Origin: an uncultured Bacteroidales bacterium
Lineage (GTDB): Bacteria > Bacteroidota > Bacteroidia > Bacteroidales > Paludibacteraceae
Direction of reading: 5' to 3'
Assembly: GCA_946184195.1 (NCBI GenBank)
Contig: CAMHEP010000030.1
Location: 1 to 13,645, forward strand
Length of the DNA stretch: 13,645 nt
The notes below the pieces were generated by a model that was not told the origin of the DNA, made no database searches, and worked only from the letters and a program-made list of their open reading frames with translations. This document shows positions 5,922-10,961 of the stretch, piece by piece; within the stretch, counting starts at the first letter, position 1; every line of letters starts with the position of its first letter. The position numbers and the translations under genes are program-made.

Positions 5922-8192
5922 TTAGTGCATTCGGAGTGCCGTCAGGGCTTGTATCTTGCGGTTAAGACTCTTCTCACCGAGCAGTTGCTCCAGTGTCAGG
6001 TGCATGCGGTAGCACCAGAAGTTATGCGGGTCGGACGGCACGTTGATACGCTCGGCATGAGCGTCCTTGAGTCGTACCTTAGCGTCGATAGCCAACCAAT
6101 CCTGCAACGGCAGTATCACCCACATGGCAGGCGACTCCATGTGCTGACGCACAATCACCTCCGCCAGCTTGGCAGACAATGTCTTGGGGGCTTCACCCTC
6201 CATGCCCAACTGACCGTTATAGTATCGTTGTGTCTTGTCCCTGTCTTCTTCCCACCATGCACGCAGCGGGTTGGTATCGTGCGTGCCGGTTGTGCATACG
6301 CTCAGATAGGGAGCATAGGCAGGATGAGCAAACTCGATAGTGGGATCCTTGGGCATACGCTGTATCTCAAGCGACAGTATCTGCAACTCCTTCATCACCT
6401 CGGGTACACAGGCGGGTACCATACCCAGGTCCTCGCCGCAACAGAGCATATCGTTCGAGGCAAGCATTTGCGGCAACTTAGCCATGGCGGAACGACGCCA
6501 GAACTCGTTATGACGATGGAAATAGTAGTCATCATATAGTGCCATGAGCGCACCTTTCTGCTCGTCGTCCAACGCGCGGAACGAATAGGTCTTGTATACC
6601 GCTATACGCGGGTGCAACAGATTCTCTTCCTGCTGGTCACGTACAAAGAGCACCTGAGCGAGGAGTTGCATCAGCAACGGCTCCAGACGCTTACGTTGCA
6701 CCGCAGGCAAGAACTCCGCCATGCCGCTGTCAAACCACTCCGCCACCTTCTGCTGCGTGTCGAACTCCGGACGGAACACGTAATGGTCGCTGTCCTGCGT
6801 GGTAAGGAAATGACGGCTCACGAACTCCGTATCGGGTCCTAATACCTCGCTCAGGTAGGCGGCACGCAGATACGGACGCGTCAGGCGTTGGATGTCCAAC
6901 CGCAAACCGCGCCTGACCAACTCATCCTGCGTATACGGCAACGCCGGTACGAAATGACCGCATAATCCCCATACATCGCTACGACGCATCTGCCAGATAC
7001 GGAAGAGTCCCAAGATATGGTCTATCCGGTAGGCATCGAAATAGTCCTGCATCTTTCTTAGACGACGCGTCCACCATGCAAAACCGTCTTGCGCCATCAC
7101 CTCCCAGTTATAGGTCGGGAAACCCCAGTTCTGACCACGTTCGTCGAAGTCATCCGGCGGCGCGCCCGCCGAACCGTTCAGGTGGAAGAGCTCCGGCTGC
7201 GTGGCTGTCTCCACCGAATAAGGGTGTACGCCGATAGGTATATCTCCCTTGATAGCTACACCTAACGAGTGGGCATACTCCACGGACTCACTCAACTGCA
7301 ACGCAGCGTGATACTGCAGATAATAGTAGTATTCAGCCGGCTCGCCGTCACGAGCTGCCATATAGGCGGCATAGGGTTCCAACCATTCGCTGTTGTGCGC
7401 AAAGAATTGCTTGTATTCACTCGTGAAACAGAGTGTCGGCCAGTCGCGACGGAAGAGCAGATGGAAGAAATGGCTCTTCGTCTCGTAGACTTGCTGATAG
7501 TCGGCATAACTAAGGCTGTTCAATCTCTTCTGCGCCGTCTTATATCGACGCATCTCTGCCCCCGTCAACTCGCCCATACGCGTGATGTTGATATAGATAG
7601 GGTGCAGCGCAAACACGCTCACCGGCGAATAGGGGTATGAGTCCGCATTACTATGCGTCAGGGTCGTGTCGTTCACCGGCAGGGTCTGTATGATGTATTG
7701 TCCGGTCTGCTGGGCCCACTCGGCAAGTCTCTTCAGGTCCTGATATTCGCCGATACCGCATCCGTCCTCGCTGCGTAGCGAGAACACCGGCACCGCCACA
7801 CCCGATCCGCGGAATCTGCCGCGTACCGTGGCGGGATGATGAGGGAAGAGCACCTCCGTGAACAGCCGTGAACGGAACACACGACTATAGTCTTCGTCCT
7901 GCCAGTAGTCCTGCACCACCACTCCTTTCTTACGCTCCTCTGCCGAGAAAGCAAAGCGGTGCTTACTACCCTGCTCCACACGGCATATATTGCTACCCCA
8001 GAGCACCGCATAACGGTATTCAAAGACGCAGGGATTATCTATCTCCACCGTCGTCGTCCATAGCTCCTCGCCCTCACAATGGAGGATGAGAGGAGTGCGG
8101 ATGGTCCAACCCTGAAACGACGTGTCGGGTTCGTACAAACATAGTGTCTCGCCATAGCGAGCACGATAAGGGATACGGAATGTTATTTGCAT
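5922..8192 (-). CDS. malQ: 4-alpha-glucanotransferase (GH77, DPE2-type) with N-terminal CBM20
   Basis: 756 residues. Transfers glucosyl or maltosyl units between alpha-1,4-glucans, in maltose and glycogen/starch metabolism in the cytoplasm. Seen: a CBM20-like starch-binding domain at about 1-95 (FRIPYRARYGETLCLYEP... typical N-terminal strands), then the GH77 barrel from about residue 105. The catalytic triad is present: nucleophile Asp391 (YRIDH), acid/base Glu587 (CCGEDLG), and Asp639 (TGTHD); GAPPDDFDERGQNWG (343-357) and RINVPSD (715-721) also match. The spacing Asp391-Glu587 is 196 residues against about 47 in ordinary MalQ, which is the insertion typical of the plant DPE2-like group. 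That group usually has two CBM20 domains and about 890 residues in Bacteroides; only one is seen here. Start chosen at ATG 8192 because it begins the CBM20 strand and overlaps the upstream gene by 10 bp; the longer frame to 8264 lies inside that gene. Confidence 0.94.
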   Translation of the reverse strand: MQITFRIPYRARYGETLCLYEPDTSFQGWTIRTPLILHCEGEELWTTTVEIDNPCVFEYRYAVLWGSNICRVEQGSKHRFAFSAEERKKGVVVQDYWQDEDYSRVFRSRLFTEVLFPHHPATVRGRFRGSGVAVPVFSLRSEDGCGIGEYQDLKRLAEWAQQTGQYIIQTLPVNDTTLTHSNADSYPYSPVSVFALHPIYINITRMGELTGAEMRRYKTAQKRLNSLSYADYQQVYETKSHFFHLLFRRDWPTLCFTSEYKQFFAHNSEWLEPYAAYMAARDGEPAEYYYYLQYHAALQLSESVEYAHSLGVAIKGDIPIGVHPYSVETATQPELFHLNGSAGAPPDDFDERGQNWGFPTYNWEVMAQDGFAWWTRRLRKMQDYFDAYRIDHILGLFRIWQMRRSDVWGLCGHFVPALPYTQDELVRRGLRLDIQRLTRPYLRAAYLSEVLGPDTEFVSRHFLTTQDSDHYVFRPEFDTQQKVAEWFDSGMAEFLPAVQRKRLEPLLMQLLAQVLFVRDQQEENLLHPRIAVYKTYSFRALDDEQKGALMALYDDYYFHRHNEFWRRSAMAKLPQMLASNDMLCCGEDLGMVPACVPEVMKELQILSLEIQRMPKDPTIEFAHPAYAPYLSVCTTGTHDTNPLRAWWEEDRDKTQRYYNGQLGMEGEAPKTLSAKLAEVIVRQHMESPAMWVILPLQDWLAIDAKVRLKDAHAERINVPSDPHNFWCYRMHLTLEQLLGEKSLNRKIQALTALRMH

Positions 8193-8917
8193 GATTGTGT
8201 CTGTTGTCTGATGAGAGGAATGCACACACCTGCCAGCGTGGGTACTATCGTATTGATGAGCCATACCATCGTCACGGTCAGCAGTACGGCAGGTATATTA
8301 TCGGTATAGGCGGCAAAGGTCACCGCTGCCCAACCGCCCTTAATAGGCACATCGGCTACCGGCAACGACGGCATCATCGTGATGATGAGGTAATAGGTGG
8401 CTATGGCGAGCGTCATATCTGCCATACTCATCTTCACACCGCAGAATAGCAGCAAGGCGCCAAACTGCACCATCCATACCCCATAGCGCAACAGATGTAA
8501 TAGCAGCACCCGCAACCATTTACGCCAGTCGCTCAGCCATTGGCGCCATCCGCCTACCGCCGCACGCCACTGCTGCCAACTGTAGCCCATCTGCAACAGA
8601 CGTCCCGGGTACTCTCCCAGACGATAAGGCGTCACCAAGGCGGCTACATGACCCGTCAACACCTGAATCAACGAGTCTGTTAGACGCACATCCACCAGAC
8701 CCCGCAACATCAACTGCCACTTGCGCGACTCAACCACTAACTGCATCGGCAGCAACAACAACGCCACTACCAACGCCATCCACTCAGTAGCAGCAGCCCT
8801 GCCGAGAGAAACTGCCAAGAGCGCATAGTCGTCAAAGATAATCAGCCTGTACACCAGGTAACCCAGAGCCACCAGACTGAGAATCCATAGGAAAATATGT
8901 GTCCAACGCTGTTGCAT
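8183..8917 (-). CDS. LPG-synthase-TM / flippase-like integral membrane protein (short form)
   Basis: 244-residue inner-membrane protein with about six predicted membrane segments. Motifs of the lysylphosphatidylglycerol synthase TM-region family (PF03706, UPF0104) are visible: VVESRKWQLMLRG near 61-73 and TPYRLGEYPGRLLQ near 94-107. Members without the synthase domain are thought to move lipids or lipid-linked substrates across the membrane; the substrate here is unknown. It is shorter than the usual 300-340 residues. A tryptophan- and arginine-rich loop follows the GEYPGR motif (six Trp in about 23 residues). Start chosen at ATG 8917 (MQQRWTHIF); an upstream TTG at 8935 lies inside the -7 promoter box, so it cannot be in the transcript. 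First gene of an operon with malQ and the OmpA protein; its 3' end overlaps malQ by 10 bp. Confidence 0.82.
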   Translation of the reverse strand: MQQRWTHIFLWILSLVALGYLVYRLIIFDDYALLAVSLGRAAATEWMALVVALLLLPMQLVVESRKWQLMLRGLVDVRLTDSLIQVLTGHVAALVTPYRLGEYPGRLLQMGYSWQQWRAAVGGWRQWLSDWRKWLRVLLLHLLRYGVWMVQFGALLLFCGVKMSMADMTLAIATYYLIITMMPSLPVADVPIKGGWAAVTFAAYTDNIPAVLLTVTMVWLINTIVPTLAGVCIPLIRQQTQSCK

Positions 8918-8932
8918 ACGATTAAACACGTG

Positions 8933-8964
8933 CAAAGATACAAAAATTGTGCGAAAAAAGAAAA
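8933..8964 (-). promoter_or_regulatory. Promoter of the flippase-malQ-OmpA operon
   Basis: On the minus strand the octamer TATCTTTG (8933-8940) matches the -7 element used by mdh and 6S RNA in this window. The -33 position 20 nt upstream (8961-8964) reads TTTT, one base from TTTG. The start would lie near 8927, leaving a leader of only about 10 nt before the ATG at 8917. This settles the start codon of the membrane protein. Confidence 0.7.
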
Positions 8965-8968
8965 TATA

Positions 8969-9000
8969 TTTCTATATTTGCATGCTTTTTCGTACTTTTG
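8969..9000 (+). promoter_or_regulatory. Promoter of the HHH outer-membrane protein gene
   Basis: On the plus strand TTTC (8969-8972) stands 20 nt before TACTTTTG (8993-9000), a good TAnnTTTG match. A second -7-like box, TATATTTG, lies at 8973-8980 with a poorer -33 (TTGT 22 nt upstream). Either would give a leader of about 12-32 nt before the ATG at 9019. The element faces away from the operon promoter at 8933-8964, making a compact divergent control region. Confidence 0.6.
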
Positions 9001-9018
9001 TCCCTGCAATCTACGGCT

Positions 9019-10932
9019 ATGAAACGCAAATGGATATGGATATGTGCACTCTGTCATACGCTTGGGATGACGGCAGGCACTGCGGATAGCACCTATCTCT
9101 TTGCCCTCTCCGACGAGGCTGTCATACGGGATATTTACGAGCAACTGACCGATAACGGCGAGAATATCGACTTCGAGGAACTGCAAGACCGACTCATGGG
9201 CTATATCGACCGACCGATTAATATCAACCATACCTCCTACGAGGAACTCTCTGCCCTCGGCTTCCTCAGTGCACGCCAGATAGATAACCTCCTCTACTAC
9301 ACCTTTGCCCATCCTATGACCGACACGCGGGAGCTGCTGCTTGTCAAGGGGTTGCAGGACTACGAGGTGCGCAACCTCCTACCCTTTGTCTATGCCGGCA
9401 CGCCCGAGCGTAAACCCATGCCACCCGCCGTCGATATTGTCCGCCAAGCCAAGCACGATATCATCGTCCGTACCGATGCCACCAACCTCGAGGATTATAT
9501 CCGCTCACACGACGGAGACCCTATCGCTGCACAGGCTAAGTATCGTTTCAACTATGCCAACCGTATCCGCCTCGGACTCAGCCTGCGTCGGGCGCGTGGG
9601 GTAGCTGCCCGACAAATGGGTTATAGTGCCTATGTCTGCCTCTCCGATATACACTGTCTGCAGACAGCCGTCCTCGGTACCTATCAGGCTCAGTTCGGTC
9701 AGGGACTTGTCCTCTCATCGCCTTTCCATATGGGGCGCAACGCCTATGTCCTCACCGCAGGCATGAGCCGTGATGATGTCCGACCCTATACCTCCACCGA
9801 TGGTGCCGGCATGCAGGGCATCGCCGCTACACTGCGTTTTCATCGCGGCAAACACATCGTCTCCACCACGGCGCTCTATTCGCTCCGTCGTGCCAACGAT
9901 AGCACACTCCTCCATACCGTCGGTGCGAACATTACCTATCGCTATAACCAACTCAAACTCGGCTTCACCGCTATCGCCAATATCTACTCGGATAGCTTGC
10001 GCTACTATTATGCCAATGCTGCCTACAACCAACGTTTCTTCCGCGGAGACCGGCAGGCTGTTGTCGGACTCAACTGGCGGTACAATTGGGGAGTGGTCGA
10101 CTTCTTCGGTGAAGCCGCAGCCGCCACCAATACACACTGGGGATATGGGGTGGAGACCGGTCTCAGGATTTACCCGGCAGACGAGGTGGGACTCATACTC
10201 CTCTATCGCTATTTCTCCCCGTATTTCGACAACACATGGGGCTATGGCTACACCCAATCCTCCCGACCGAACGACGAGAACGGACTCTACCTCGGCGTCG
10301 AGATCAAACGCCTCCGTCATTGGCGCTTCACCGCCTACGGAGACCTCTTCCGCTTTGCGGGCGTGAAATACGGAATACCCTACGCTCCGTCGATAGGCTA
10401 TGAGCTCCATGCGCAGGCAGAGTGGATACAGCGGCTCTATACGATGGCATGGCGCTTTCGCGCTAAGGAGAAAGGACGCAAGCAGACCTTTGCTCTACGT
10501 TATCAGTACTCGTGGGATAGCGGCGGATGGCACCTGCGTACGCAGGCGGAAGCCAATATCGTGCGGGACAGCCTCACACACCTCACCTACGGCTATGCGC
10601 TCCATCAGGATGTGCACTATGCTTTCCGACGCGTCCCACTCGTGCTGCAAGCTCGCGTGGGATGGTTCGACACACGGGCATGGGACAACCGTATCTACAC
10701 CTACGAGAACGATGTCCTCTATGCCTACTCAATCCCTGCCCTCTATGGGCAAGGGGTGAGGATGTATATGAATGTACGGTGGAAGATTATTCCCAATCTG
10801 AGTCTTTACCTGCGTGTGAGCGAGACGGTCTACACCGCTCTCTGGCGCCGTCAATACGACCTCGGGCATTCTTCGCAACGCCTACCTACCGACACAGACA
10901 TCCATCTCCTGCTCCGTGCCACACTCCCATAA
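9019..10932 (+). CDS. Helix-hairpin-helix protein with predicted outer-membrane beta barrel
   Basis: 637 residues, the only plus-strand gene. Seen: signal peptide MKRKWIWICALCHTLGMTAG with likely cleavage after about residue 20; a short acidic helical segment (35-60); a ComEA/PF12836-type helix-hairpin-helix pair at about 64-127 (RPININHTSYEELSALGFL, then LLLVKGLQDYEVRNLLPFV); and from about 150 to the end repeated amphipathic strands rich in Tyr, Arg and Trp with short turns (for example RIRLGLSLRRARG, YRYNQLKLGFTAIANI). This is the layout of the long HHH-domain outer-membrane proteins common in Bacteroidota. HHH pairs usually bind DNA, and a link with DNA uptake is often supposed, but it is unproven for this form. 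Start chosen at ATG 9019; the TTG-led extension to 8947 covers the promoter boxes. It ends 29 bp from the convergent TamB-Omp85 gene, with no obvious terminator between. Confidence 0.82.
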   Translation: MKRKWIWICALCHTLGMTAGTADSTYLFALSDEAVIRDIYEQLTDNGENIDFEELQDRLMGYIDRPININHTSYEELSALGFLSARQIDNLLYYTFAHPMTDTRELLLVKGLQDYEVRNLLPFVYAGTPERKPMPPAVDIVRQAKHDIIVRTDATNLEDYIRSHDGDPIAAQAKYRFNYANRIRLGLSLRRARGVAARQMGYSAYVCLSDIHCLQTAVLGTYQAQFGQGLVLSSPFHMGRNAYVLTAGMSRDDVRPYTSTDGAGMQGIAATLRFHRGKHIVSTTALYSLRRANDSTLLHTVGANITYRYNQLKLGFTAIANIYSDSLRYYYANAAYNQRFFRGDRQAVVGLNWRYNWGVVDFFGEAAAATNTHWGYGVETGLRIYPADEVGLILLYRYFSPYFDNTWGYGYTQSSRPNDENGLYLGVEIKRLRHWRFTAYGDLFRFAGVKYGIPYAPSIGYELHAQAEWIQRLYTMAWRFRAKEKGRKQTFALRYQYSWDSGGWHLRTQAEANIVRDSLTHLTYGYALHQDVHYAFRRVPLVLQARVGWFDTRAWDNRIYTYENDVLYAYSIPALYGQGVRMYMNVRWKIIPNLSLYLRVSETVYTALWRRQYDLGHSSQRLPTDTDIHLLLRATLP

Positions 10933-10961
10933 ACATATTGCTTACCGGCTTGGTGAACACG
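10933..10961. other. 29-bp gap between convergent genes
   Basis: Short spacer between the HHH outer-membrane protein stop (10930-10932) and the TamB-Omp85 stop (10962-10964). No stem followed by a T-run is visible on either strand, so transcripts from the two sides may overlap or end by a factor-dependent route. Confidence 0.5.

Noticed and set aside
8193..8264. N-terminal extension of malQ to position 8264
   Set aside because: It lies inside the upstream membrane-protein gene, and the CBM20 fold begins at the ATG at 8192.
9715..10410. 231-codon open frame on the minus strand
   Set aside because: It lies wholly inside the HHH outer-membrane protein gene on the other strand, begins with no signal or promoter, and its Val/Glu/Gly/Ile-rich translation resembles no protein; it is a composition shadow.
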